A stretch of 13,510 bases of DNA from Propionibacteriaceae bacterium (GCA_009781325.1 WQYJ01000035.1:1-13510), one strand, 5' to 3'; counted from the first letter of the stretch, positions 7,237 through 13,510 are shown. Notes: generated by a model not told the origin, from the letters alone. Translations and numbers: made by a program.

Positions 7237-8346
7237 ATGGCTCAAAGGATATTGTTCCTGTTTTCGGATACTGGGGGAGGACATCGAGCGGCTACCAATG
7301 CGATCATTGACGCGCTCAAACTTGAGTACCCACATGAGTTTGAGACCACGATGATTGACTTTCTTCGCTATTACTCGCCTCCTCCGCTGCAGTATTCTCC
7401 GGAGCTCTATCCACCCTTGTCCAAGATGAAGCCCATGTGGAAGGTCTCGTATGAGTCCATGAACGGTCCGCGGCGTGCGCGTGCGATGAACAGACTGTCG
7501 TACCCCTATCTGCGCAAGTCTGCTGAGAGACTGATCAAGGAGCATCCTGCCGATCTGATTGTGTCGGTCCACCCGCTGGCTAATTCAGTGATCCCGCGAG
7601 CTATGGGACGCAACCCGGTGCCTTTCGTGACCGTGGTCACCGACATGGTCACCACCCATGCTTTTTGGTATTCACCAGGGGCTGATCTGATTATCCTACC
7701 CACGCAACAGGCTAAGAATAGAGGGCTTCGCCTGGGTATCCCAGCCTCAAAGATGCAGGTTCTCGGGCAGCCGGTGTCGCCAGCCTTCGCCGAGACCCAT
7801 GCTCCGAAAGAGGAGTTGAAACGCGGTCTTGGGTGGGAGGCTCCAGTCGTACTGCTGGTCGGCGGTGGTGACGGAATGGGACCTGTACGAAGGGTTGCAC
7901 GGGCAATCAATAACTCCGAACTCCCCGTGAGTCTTGCAGTGATCTGCGGACGCAATGAGGAGTTATTCAAGGATGTTTCGGAATTGAAGTGGAAAATACC
8001 CCACCATGTCTATGGATTCACCTCGGAAATGCCGCGCTTCATGAAAGCGGCTGACATCTTCGTGACGAAGGCGGGACCAGGCTCAATATCAGAGGCATTC
8101 ATCTGCGGGCTTCCGATCGTGATGTATGCTTGTCTCCCTGGGCAGGAAACGGGCAACGTCGATTATGTGCTGGACAGAAATGCTGGCATGTGGGCAGCGG
8201 ACCCGGATTCCGTGGTCGAAGCAATACGATATCTAGTAGAAGACGAGACTGCTCGGATCGAGATGGCGCAGGCAAGTACGCAGCTTGCTCGTCCTCATGC
8301 TGCGCGGCAAATTGCACGCGCATTAGCGCAGCAACTCGGTAGGTAA
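7237..8346 (+). CDS. GT28-family glycosyltransferase, MGDG-synthase-like
   Basis: This 369-residue GT-B enzyme has an N-terminal MGDG-synthase-type domain with GGGHRAA at residues 13-19, the signature of diacylglycerol glycosyltransferases and MurG relatives. A C-terminal nucleotide-sugar half contains VGGGDGMGPVRRVARA and the donor loop KAGPGSISEAFICGLPIVMY, then PGQETGNVDYV. Enzymes of this group add Glc or Gal from UDP-sugar to diacylglycerol at the inner membrane face. Sugar and acceptor here are not decided by the sequence. The start is supported by GGAGG (7228-7232) 4 nt before ATG. A TAGGGT -10 candidate is at 7204-7209. The gene diverges from mnmA and precedes the aminotransferase by 70 bp. 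It may supply a membrane glycolipid. Confidence 0.85.
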   Translation: MAQRILFLFSDTGGGHRAATNAIIDALKLEYPHEFETTMIDFLRYYSPPPLQYSPELYPPLSKMKPMWKVSYESMNGPRRARAMNRLSYPYLRKSAERLIKEHPADLIVSVHPLANSVIPRAMGRNPVPFVTVVTDMVTTHAFWYSPGADLIILPTQQAKNRGLRLGIPASKMQVLGQPVSPAFAETHAPKEELKRGLGWEAPVVLLVGGGDGMGPVRRVARAINNSELPVSLAVICGRNEELFKDVSELKWKIPHHVYGFTSEMPRFMKAADIFVTKAGPGSISEAFICGLPIVMYACLPGQETGNVDYVLDRNAGMWAADPDSVVEAIRYLVEDETARIEMAQASTQLARPHAARQIARALAQQLGR

Positions 8347-8369
8347 ATGTGAATTGCTTCGAATACGCG

Positions 8370-8395
8370 CTAGACGGTTGTGAAAGAGCGTCTAG
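8370..8395. promoter_or_regulatory. Inverted repeat ahead of the aminotransferase gene
   Basis: CTAGACG (8370-8376) and CGTCTAG (8389-8395) are perfect 7-bp inverted copies around a 12-nt centre. The right arm overlaps TAGGAT (8393-8398), a good actinobacterial -10 box about 19 bp ahead of the start codon. There is no T-run, so an operator is more likely than a terminator for the upstream gene. Confidence 0.4.
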
Positions 8396-8416
8396 GATAG
8401 AAAGGAAGGAGTACTG

Positions 8417-9622
8417 ATGTCTGTCTTTTCATGTCTTGAGACCGCACCTCGGGACCCCATCATGGGGATGACCGAGGCATATATGGCCGATCCAGCGCCT
8501 GACAAGGTGAATCTTGGGGTCGGGGTATACCTCGACGAAACAGGCAAGATTCCCCTGATGATGTGTGTTCAGGCTGTTGAGCAGGATCTTGCAGCCACTC
8601 GCCGCCCTCACGGTTATCTGCCCATGAGCGGTATGGCTGGATACAATACCGTGGTTCAGGAGCTTGTTTTTGGGCCGAGTAGTTCGGCAGTTATCACTGG
8701 TCGTGTCGCCACCTTGCAGGCTGTTGCAGGAACCGGAGCACTGCGGGTTGGCGCTGGTTTGCTGGCGCTGGCATCACCGGATTCCAAGGTTTTGCTCTCG
8801 GATCCTTCCTGGGAAAACCATGACCTCGTGTTCACTCGGGCTGGGTTCACTACCGGTACCTATCGCTATTATGATGCCGCGACTCGCAGCGTCGATATCG
8901 AGGGGATGCTCGATGATTTGCGCGCCGCTGATCCGGGCACGATCGTGGTGATGCATGCAAGCTGCCACAACCCGACCGGCTGCGATTTGACCCACGATGA
9001 GTGGGACAGGGTCACCGAGGTTGTCCAAGAGCGTGAACTCGTACCTTTCATCGATATGGCTTACCAGGGTCTGTCCTTGAGCGTGATCCAAGATATGTAT
9101 CCCATGACTGCTTTGGGAGAAGCAGGAGTGAACTTCTTAGTCGCGAATTCCTTCTCAAAGAACTTCGGATTGTACGGGGAGCGCGTTGGAGCCATTCACT
9201 TCGCAACCAGCGATTCGGCTGAGGCAACGCGGGTACTCTCGCAGGCAAAGATCGTCGTACGCTCGCTTTACTCGAACCCTCCGACCCAGGGTGCGGCAAT
9301 CGTATCCACCATCTTGTCCAGCCGCGAACTGCGCGGAATTTGGGAAAAGGAACTGGGGGAGATGAGGGACCGCATTAAGAAGATGCGCGCGGTCTTCCGC
9401 TCCGGACTCGAAAATGCCGGGGTTACCCAAGATTTGAGTTACATCACCTCGCAAGCGGGATTGTTCTCGTACTCGGGGCTGACTGTTCCTCAGATGCAGC
9501 GTCTGCGCAACGAGTTCCATATCTATGGTCTGGACTCTGGCCGGTTGTGTGTTGCGGGCTTGAATGCGTTCAACATGGACCGTGTCATTGAGGCGGTCTC
9601 CGAGATCATGAAGTCCGAGTAA
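8417..9622 (+). CDS. Class I aspartate/aromatic aminotransferase (AspC/TyrB type)
   Basis: This 401-residue PLP enzyme belongs to the Ialpha aminotransferase subgroup. It moves the amino group between aspartate or aromatic amino acids and 2-oxoglutarate. Features seen are VNLGVGVYLDETGKIP near the N-terminus, HNPTG about residue 187, the PLP lysine K248 in NSFSKNFGLYGER, and the carboxylate-binding Arg R376 in GRLCVAGLN. Length and layout are complete. A strong GGAAGGAG ends about 6 nt before ATG 8417. Substrate preference between aspartate and aromatic amino acids cannot be settled from sequence alone, so no symbol is given. It could be read through from the GT28 gene or use its own promoter near 8393. 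Confidence 0.93.
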   Translation: MSVFSCLETAPRDPIMGMTEAYMADPAPDKVNLGVGVYLDETGKIPLMMCVQAVEQDLAATRRPHGYLPMSGMAGYNTVVQELVFGPSSSAVITGRVATLQAVAGTGALRVGAGLLALASPDSKVLLSDPSWENHDLVFTRAGFTTGTYRYYDAATRSVDIEGMLDDLRAADPGTIVVMHASCHNPTGCDLTHDEWDRVTEVVQERELVPFIDMAYQGLSLSVIQDMYPMTALGEAGVNFLVANSFSKNFGLYGERVGAIHFATSDSAEATRVLSQAKIVVRSLYSNPPTQGAAIVSTILSSRELRGIWEKELGEMRDRIKKMRAVFRSGLENAGVTQDLSYITSQAGLFSYSGLTVPQMQRLRNEFHIYGLDSGRLCVAGLNAFNMDRVIEAVSEIMKSE

Positions 9623-9636
9623 CACCGGGCTCAAGG

Positions 9637-9665
9637 TGAAAAATAAGTCTGAGCACCGTTAGACT
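9637..9665 (+). promoter_or_regulatory. Candidate promoter of tRNA-Gln
   Basis: TGAAAA (9637-9642) and TAGACT (9660-9665) are 17 bp apart. Initiation would fall near 9672, about 7 nt before the mature tRNA end. The fit is good for the -10 box and modest for the -35 box. Confidence 0.45.
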
Positions 9666-9678
9666 AGTAGACGCACAA

Positions 9679-9757
9679 TCCCCGGTTGGTCTTCCGGCAG
9701 GGCCCGCCTGACTTTGAATCAGGATTAGCGAAGTAGGTTCGACTCCTACCCGGGGAA
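9679..9757 (+). tRNA. tRNA-Gln (anticodon UUG)
   Basis: A cloverleaf can be drawn. The acceptor stem TCCCCGG (9679-9685) pairs with CCGGGGA (9750-9756). The D stem is GGTC (9688-9691) with GGCC (9701-9704), and the D loop contains GG. The anticodon stem CCTGA / TCAGG encloses loop CTTTGAA with anticodon TTG at 9714-9716. The T stem GTAGG / CCTAC encloses TTCGACT. The discriminator is A9757 and CCA is not encoded. It is unusual that the variable region (9724-9732, ATTAGCGAA) is 9 nt instead of the usual 4-5, and that 2 nt rather than 1 join the D and anticodon stems. The molecule is therefore longer than normal. All stems are well paired, so it is probably functional, and its U34 would be a target of MnmA. 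Confidence 0.88.
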
Positions 9758-9769
9758 CAAAGCATCGAC

Positions 9770-9788
9770 GCGAGCACAGCTCGCATTT
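9770..9788 (+). terminator. Terminator-like hairpin after tRNA-Gln
   Basis: GCGAGC (9770-9775), loop ACA, GCTCGC (9779-9784) form a perfect 6-bp GC-rich hairpin, followed by ATTT. The T tract is short, as is common in GC-rich bacteria. It begins 12 nt after the tRNA end. Confidence 0.6.
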
Positions 9789-9812
9789 GCCGCAAGTGAA
9801 CCCAGGACACAA

Positions 9813-10026
9813 CCCCCCGGTCATCCTGCCGTCAGGCAGGACCCCCGGCAGCCAACCTAGGGTCTGTGGTAAAGCTTGTCTTCCCCAAATCCAAGAGTTG
9901 ACCCCCGGTCATCCTGCCAAAGGCAGGACCCCCGGCAGCCAACGTAGGGTCTGTAGTAGGGATTTTCTTCCCCAAGTCCATACTCTGGCCGCCGGGGGTC
10001 CTGCCTGGCGGCAGGATGACCGGGGG
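9813..10026. repeat. Cluster of GC-rich palindromic repeat units (locus B)
   Basis: This holds three units of the family seen at 34-225: forward units at 9813-9853 and 9902-9940, and an inverted unit at 9987-10026. Their short loops are GTCA, AAA and TGGC. The linkers between them (9854-9900, 9941-9986) share AACGTAGGGTCTGTAGTA-type starts and TTCTTCCCCAAGTCCA-type ends with each other and with locus A. The same linker standing between units at two distant sites shows that unit plus linker is the true repeat. No protein gene is credible here. The hairpins could also influence transcripts reading from the tRNA towards glmU. Confidence 0.85.
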
Positions 10027-10066
10027 AAGTTTGTTCTCCAATCATCAAAGGTAGATACCTCATTAG

Positions 10067-10096
10067 GTGAACCGAATCCAATCTTGGGGATAGAAT
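10067..10096 (+). promoter_or_regulatory. Candidate promoter of glmU
   Basis: GTGAAC (10067-10072) and TAGAAT (10091-10096) are 18 bp apart, just downstream of the repeat cluster. Transcripts would start near 10103 and carry a leader of about 87 nt before glmU. I see no clear structure or binding motif in the rest of that leader. Confidence 0.35.
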
Positions 10097-10189
10097 GGTG
10101 CCGTCTAGCTCTGGCCCCCGACAGATGACTAACATCACTGCGTCGAGGGCTCCCAGAGTTTCGGTAGTACAGATTCGAAAGTGCGGTGT

Positions 10190-11701
10190 ATGGTGGTGGA
10201 CTTCGACTCGTCCGTTGCAGCAGTCATTCTTTTAGCAGCCGGTGCTGGTACGCGGATGAAATCATCCACATCCAAGCTCCTCCATATCCTGTGCGGGCGA
10301 TCGCTGCTCTCGTGGTCACTCGCAGCAGCCGAGGGTGTGGCACCACAGAAACTCGTGGTGGTTGTCGGCCATGAGCGCGAACAGGTAGAAGCTCACCTCG
10401 ATCAGATCGCACCCAATGTCACGCGGGTCGTTCAAGAAGAACAAAAAGGTACGGGACACGCCGTCAGCTGTGCCATGGAGAAACTGGCCGATGCGACCGG
10501 CGAAATTGTCGTCACCTATGGCGATGTACCTCTACTCACCGGTGAAACCCTGCGCCGTCTCCTAGCCGTTCATCGCCAAGAAAACAACGCCGTCACAGTG
10601 ATGACATCCATCGTCGACGATCCCACCGGCTACGGAAGAATTCTGCGTACCGGCGGTGATGTCACCGGAATCGTCGAGCACCGAGACGCAGATGCCACAC
10701 AGATAGCAATCCGAGAGATCAACTCCGGAATCTATGTTTTCGACGCTGAGATCCTCCGCGCCGGACTGGCCTCCCTCCAACCCGACAACGATCAGAATCA
10801 GTTATACCTCACCGACGTACTCGGCTTTGCGCGTACCCAAGGCAAGAAGGTGGGAGCTTACATCGAAGCCGACCACTGGCAGACCGAGGGTGTCAACGAC
10901 CGCGCTCAGCTAGCCACCCTGGCAGCCGAGATGAACCGGAGAATCATCCGCCACTGGATGCGTCAGGGTGTCACAGTCATCGATCCATCGACCACCTGGG
11001 TTGAAGCCGGTGTGTCCATGGAACCGGATGTCGAGCTATGGCCAGGTACGATTCTGTGCGGCGCGACCTCCATTGCTGCCGGTGCAGTTATCGGGCCGGA
11101 TACTCGTCTCACCGACGTTGAAGTAGGCCCAGGCGCTCAGATTCTTCGCTCGGAAGCCATTCTGTCGATGATCGGTGCCAAAGCAACGGTCGGCCCCTTC
11201 TCGTACCTTCGTGCCGGAACTCAGCTTGGGAGCAAGGGCAAGATCGGCGGCTTCGTCGAAACGAAGAATGCGATCATCGGAGATGGAGCCAAGGTGCCGC
11301 ACCTGACCTATTGCGGGGATGCTGAAATTGGAGATGGTACGAATGTCGGCGCGGGAACGATATTCGCGAACTATGACGGAACGAACAAGCATCGTACGAT
11401 CGTCGGCAAGAACGCCTTTGTCGGTTCGCAGAGCGTCCTTGTCGCACCTGTGAATATCGGTGACGATGCTTTCGTGGCGGCTGGGTCGACTCTGACCGGT
11501 GATGTGGGCGAGGGTGAACTTGCTGTTGCTCGCGGGCAGCAGAGAAATATCCCCGGCTGGGTCGAAACCTTCAGGGATCGTACCCGTGCGAAGAAAGCTG
11601 CCACAATCAACCCCACTCCGATACCACCAGCGGTGCAGGAGGGGGATGGGCCCCTGGAAGCAGGGGCTGACACCACGCCAACCTCAACCGAAAAGGAGTG
11701 A
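10190..11701 (+). CDS. glmU: Bifunctional GlmU: GlcN-1-P acetyltransferase / GlcNAc-1-P uridylyltransferase
   Basis: This 503-residue cytoplasmic enzyme makes UDP-GlcNAc for peptidoglycan and, where present, for MshA. The N-terminal uridylyltransferase has LLAAGAGTRMKSSTSK (residues 14-29), GTGHAV and YGDVPLL. The C-terminal left-handed beta-helix acetyltransferase has repeated hexapeptides and SYLRAGTQL, GGFVETKN, PHLTYCGDAEIGDG and NYDGTNKHRT. A Cys occurs where Val is common in the LTYVGDA motif. The last 35 or so residues are a Pro/Thr/Glu-rich tail, as in other actinobacterial GlmU. ATG 10190 was chosen over GTG 10181, 10193 and 10196. The ribosome site is poor, so the start is uncertain by a few codons. 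prs follows after 2 nt, so both are probably one transcript. Confidence 0.95.
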   Translation: MVVDFDSSVAAVILLAAGAGTRMKSSTSKLLHILCGRSLLSWSLAAAEGVAPQKLVVVVGHEREQVEAHLDQIAPNVTRVVQEEQKGTGHAVSCAMEKLADATGEIVVTYGDVPLLTGETLRRLLAVHRQENNAVTVMTSIVDDPTGYGRILRTGGDVTGIVEHRDADATQIAIREINSGIYVFDAEILRAGLASLQPDNDQNQLYLTDVLGFARTQGKKVGAYIEADHWQTEGVNDRAQLATLAAEMNRRIIRHWMRQGVTVIDPSTTWVEAGVSMEPDVELWPGTILCGATSIAAGAVIGPDTRLTDVEVGPGAQILRSEAILSMIGAKATVGPFSYLRAGTQLGSKGKIGGFVETKNAIIGDGAKVPHLTYCGDAEIGDGTNVGAGTIFANYDGTNKHRTIVGKNAFVGSQSVLVAPVNIGDDAFVAAGSTLTGDVGEGELAVARGQQRNIPGWVETFRDRTRAKKAATINPTPIPPAVQEGDGPLEAGADTTPTSTEKE

Positions 11702-11703
11702 TC

Positions 11704-12678
11704 GTGGCAGACCTGACCAAGAAGGATGTCAAGCACTTGATGCTTTTCGCGGGAAGGTCGCATCCACAGCTCGCGGCCCAGATCGCGACGCTGCTTGGTA
11801 CCGAGCTCGTACCGTCGAGGACTGTCACCTATGCTAACTCTGAGATCTATGTCCGCTTTGAGGAGTCTGTTCGCGGGTGTGATGCCTTTATCATCCAGGC
11901 GCACACAGCACCGGTGAATGATTGGCTCATGGAGCAGCTCATCATGGTGGATGCTCTCAAACGGGCATCAGCCAAGCGCATCACTGTGGTAACGCCGTTC
12001 TATCCCTATGCCCGCCAGGACAAGAAACACGCTGGTCGTGAACCCATCTCGGCGCGCTTGATTGCCGACATGTATAAGGCCGCAGGTGCGACTCGTATCA
12101 TGAGCGTGGATCTGCACGCAGCTCAGATTCAGGGTTTCTTTGATGGTCCTGTCGATCATCTCTACGGTCTGCCGATCCTGGCTGACTATGTGAAGAAGAA
12201 CTACAGCCTCGACAACTTTGTTGTGGTGTCTCCGGATGCTGGGCGCGTGCGTACCTCAGACATGTGGTCAGATCGTCTGGGATGCCCCCTGGCGATTATC
12301 CACAAGCGCCGCGATCCGAATACGGCTCACTCGGTTGCTGTCCATGAGGTCGTCGGTGATGTTGAGGGCAAAACCTGTCTGCTGGTCGATGACATGATCG
12401 ATACTGCTGGTACGATCTGCCTGGCGGCTGAAGCCCTGAAGGTCCATGGCGCTGGAAAGGTCATTGCTGCGGCGACTCACCCGGTCTTGTCGGGACCTGC
12501 TGCTGATCGTCTGAATCGTTCGGCCTTCGAGGAGATCATCGTCACGAATACCCTCCCGATTGATCCTAAGATCAAGATCGACAAGATGACCGTACTTTCG
12601 ATCGCGCCGTTGCTGGCTAAGGCCATCAAAGAAGTCTTCCTCGACGGCTCAGTAGCCGCCCTGATGAACGAGCAGTAA
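11704..12678 (+). CDS. prs: Ribose-phosphate pyrophosphokinase (PRPP synthase)
   Basis: This 324-residue class I enzyme converts ribose 5-phosphate and ATP to PRPP for purine, pyrimidine, His, Trp and NAD synthesis. It shows PYARQDKKHAGREPISARL, the catalytic-region histidine H138 in SVDLHAAQIQGFF, and the PRPP-binding loop LLVDDMIDTAGTI at about 226-238. GTG 11704 was chosen because GGAG (11695-11698) lies 5 nt upstream. The in-frame GTG at 11698 overlaps that Shine-Dalgarno and the glmU stop. It follows glmU directly and is convergent with upp, with only 2 nt between the two stop codons. No terminator hairpin separates them, so the transcripts probably overlap. Confidence 0.96.
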   Translation: MADLTKKDVKHLMLFAGRSHPQLAAQIATLLGTELVPSRTVTYANSEIYVRFEESVRGCDAFIIQAHTAPVNDWLMEQLIMVDALKRASAKRITVVTPFYPYARQDKKHAGREPISARLIADMYKAAGATRIMSVDLHAAQIQGFFDGPVDHLYGLPILADYVKKNYSLDNFVVVSPDAGRVRTSDMWSDRLGCPLAIIHKRRDPNTAHSVAVHEVVGDVEGKTCLLVDDMIDTAGTICLAAEALKVHGAGKVIAAATHPVLSGPAADRLNRSAFEEIIVTNTLPIDPKIKIDKMTVLSIAPLLAKAIKEVFLDGSVAALMNEQ

Positions 12679-12680
12679 TT

Positions 12681-13322
12681 CTATTCTGCTAAGCCATAGA
12701 GACGGTCGCCGGCATCACCTAAACCGGGAACGATGTAGCCCACTTCGTTAAGACATGTGTCCACTGCGGCTACTACAAGGGTGAAGGGGATGTCGAGGTC
12801 CTTGGTTACCTCGCCGATATGGGCGATGCCCTCCGGCGCAGCCAGCAGGCAAATGGCCGTGATGTCGGTGGCTCCGCGGTTGCGCAGGAACTGCACCGTA
12901 CCGGAGAGTGAACCTCCTGTGGCGAGCATTGGGTCGAGGACATAGCACTGACGCCCAGACAGGTCTTTGGGAAGCCGCTCAGCGTACGTGAAGGGTTCGA
13001 GGGTGGTCTCATCGCGTACCATCCCGACAAATCCGACCTCAGCAGAGGGGATCAGCCGGGTCATACCTTCGAGCATGCCAAGCCCAGCCCGCAGGATCGG
13101 TACGACCAAAGGACGCGGTTTTGAAAGCTTCACGCCGTGGGTGGCAGCGATCGGAGTAATGACCTCGGTCGGCTCGATTCGTACCTCCCGGGTGGCCTCA
13201 TAAGCAAGCAAAGTCACCAGTTCTTCAACGAGCTGGCGGAAAGTGTGGGATTTGGTGGACTGATCTCGCAGATGGGTGAGTTTATGAGCCACCAAGGGGT
13301 GTTCGATAACGCGGAGTTTCAC
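12681..13322 (-). CDS. upp: Uracil phosphoribosyltransferase
   Basis: This 213-residue salvage enzyme makes UMP from uracil and PRPP. The N-terminus MKLRVIEHPLVAHKLTHLRD is the family standard. The PRPP loop VLDPMLATGGS is at 128-138, and the uracil-binding segment GYIVPGLGDAGDRLYG is near the C-terminus. GTG 13322 was chosen because it gives the usual family N-terminus and has GGGAAG (13331-13336, minus strand) 8 nt upstream. A second in-frame GTG at 13361 also has a good Shine-Dalgarno (GGGAAGG, 13366-13372) and would add 13 residues that look unlike the family. Its leader contains overlapping inverted repeats (see the separate entry). It is convergent with prs, which makes its co-substrate. 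Confidence 0.95.
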   Translation of the reverse strand: MKLRVIEHPLVAHKLTHLRDQSTKSHTFRQLVEELVTLLAYEATREVRIEPTEVITPIAATHGVKLSKPRPLVVPILRAGLGMLEGMTRLIPSAEVGFVGMVRDETTLEPFTYAERLPKDLSGRQCYVLDPMLATGGSLSGTVQFLRNRGATDITAICLLAAPEGIAHIGEVTKDLDIPFTLVVAAVDTCLNEVGYIVPGLGDAGDRLYGLAE

Positions 13323-13343
13323 AATGCTAGCTTCCCACACTTC

Positions 13344-13379
13344 GATTCCCTTGGGAATCACAACACCTTCCCAAGAAGG
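13344..13379 (-). promoter_or_regulatory. Overlapping hairpins in the upp leader
   Basis: Read on the minus strand, three inverted repeats compete. CCTTC/GAAGG (13375-13379 with 13366-13370) is a small hairpin. CTTGGGAA (13368-13375) pairs perfectly with TTCCCAAG (13350-13357). GATTCCC (13353-13359) pairs with GGGAATC (13344-13350) around AA. The second and third share the TTCCC strand and cannot form together. The second would cover the GGGAAGG ribosome site of the upstream GTG at 13361. This looks like a possible translation or attenuation switch, although no function is shown. Confidence 0.4.
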
Positions 13380-13384
13380 GGAAA

Positions 13385-13414
13385 CCTATAGAAATGTGAG
13401 CAAAAAAAAGGTAA
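13385..13414 (-). promoter_or_regulatory. Candidate promoter of upp
   Basis: On the minus strand, TTACCT (13414-13409) and TATAGG (13390-13385) are 18 bp apart with a run of eight T between them. Transcription would start near 13378, which would include the leader hairpins. Confidence 0.45.
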
Positions 13415-13428
13415 CGTGTTGTTAGGCT

Positions 13429-13506
13429 GGTCAATCGGTATTGTCCGATTTGTGCTGACCTGCGAAAGACCTGCAATGATAGGTAGTGCCGAAGGTGTGT
13501 TAGGAG
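13429..13506 (+). promoter_or_regulatory. Promoter region of a gene starting beyond the window, with repeats and a ribosome site
   Basis: An inverted repeat AATCGG/CCGATT (13433-13438, 13445-13450) is enclosed by GGTCA (13429-13433) and TGACC (13456-13460). Next come two direct GACCTGC copies (13457-13463, 13468-13474) exactly 11 bp apart. CTGACC and GATAGG (13455, 13478) are 17 bp apart and could serve as -35 and -10 boxes. AGGAG at 13502-13506 is a clear Shine-Dalgarno, so a plus-strand gene should begin within a few bases of the window end. Confidence 0.45.
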
Positions 13507-13510
13507 AGAA

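Noticed and set aside
7066..7572. Long N-terminal extension of MnmA
   Set aside because: The frame is open but antisense to the GT28 gene, and MnmA proteins begin at the SGGVDS region; ATG 7065 has a ribosome site.
9813..10026. CRISPR array
   Set aside because: Units occur in both orientations, the spacers are related to one another, repeats are palindromic over their whole length, and no cas genes are near.
9787..10138. Open frames on both strands in repeat locus B
   Set aside because: They translate palindromic units into repeated Gly/Pro/Arg-rich peptides and have no ribosome sites or recognisable domains.
11698..11703. GTG 11698 as prs start
   Set aside because: It overlaps the GGAG ribosome site; GTG 11704 has proper spacing.

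Overview
The window looks like chromosomal DNA of a moderately GC-rich actinobacterium. The evidence is a closely similar MshA/MshB-type pair (mycothiol pathway enzymes known from actinobacteria), GTG starts, candidate TAnnnT -10 boxes, and the order tRNA-Gln, glmU, prs, which I recall from other actinobacteria. No species can be named from the sequence alone. There is no phage, insertion sequence, CRISPR array or rRNA.

Layout from left to right. Positions 1-240 hold a cluster of GC-rich palindromic repeat units, including a perfect 83-bp direct duplication. Next comes a plus-strand run of five genes: a TetR-family regulator (294-908), a large membrane protein joining N-terminal membrane segments, a degenerate kinase-like region and a YbhN/LPG-synthase-type transmembrane domain (993-3455), an MshA-like GT4 glycosyltransferase (3465-4640), a PIG-L/MshB-like deacetylase overlapping it by 4 bp (4637-5392), and a small proline-rich TM2-domain membrane protein (5382-5993). 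The last four are tightly packed and probably co-transcribed. mnmA (tRNA 2-thiolation) runs the other way and its 3' end overlaps the TM2 gene. Divergent from mnmA is a GT28/MGDG-synthase-like glycosyltransferase (7237-8346), followed by a class I aspartate/aromatic aminotransferase (8417-9622).

A tRNA-Gln(UUG) with an unusually long variable region lies at 9679-9757 with a terminator-like hairpin behind it. A second cluster of the same palindromic repeat family follows (9813-10026). Then come glmU and prs, 2 nt apart (UDP-GlcNAc and PRPP synthesis), and convergent upp (uracil salvage, a PRPP consumer) on the minus strand. The last 130 bases hold the upp promoter and leader and a promoter region with repeats for a plus-strand gene that begins just past the window.

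Functional links: GlmU makes the UDP-GlcNAc that an MshA-type enzyme uses, and the PIG-L enzyme would then deacetylate the GlcNAc-inositol product. PRPP from Prs feeds Upp. The most unusual items are the two-locus composite palindromic repeat family, the flippase-like/pseudokinase fusion beside the MshA/MshB-like pair, the odd tRNA-Gln, and mutually exclusive hairpins in the upp leader. I did not find a clearly new defence or mobile system.
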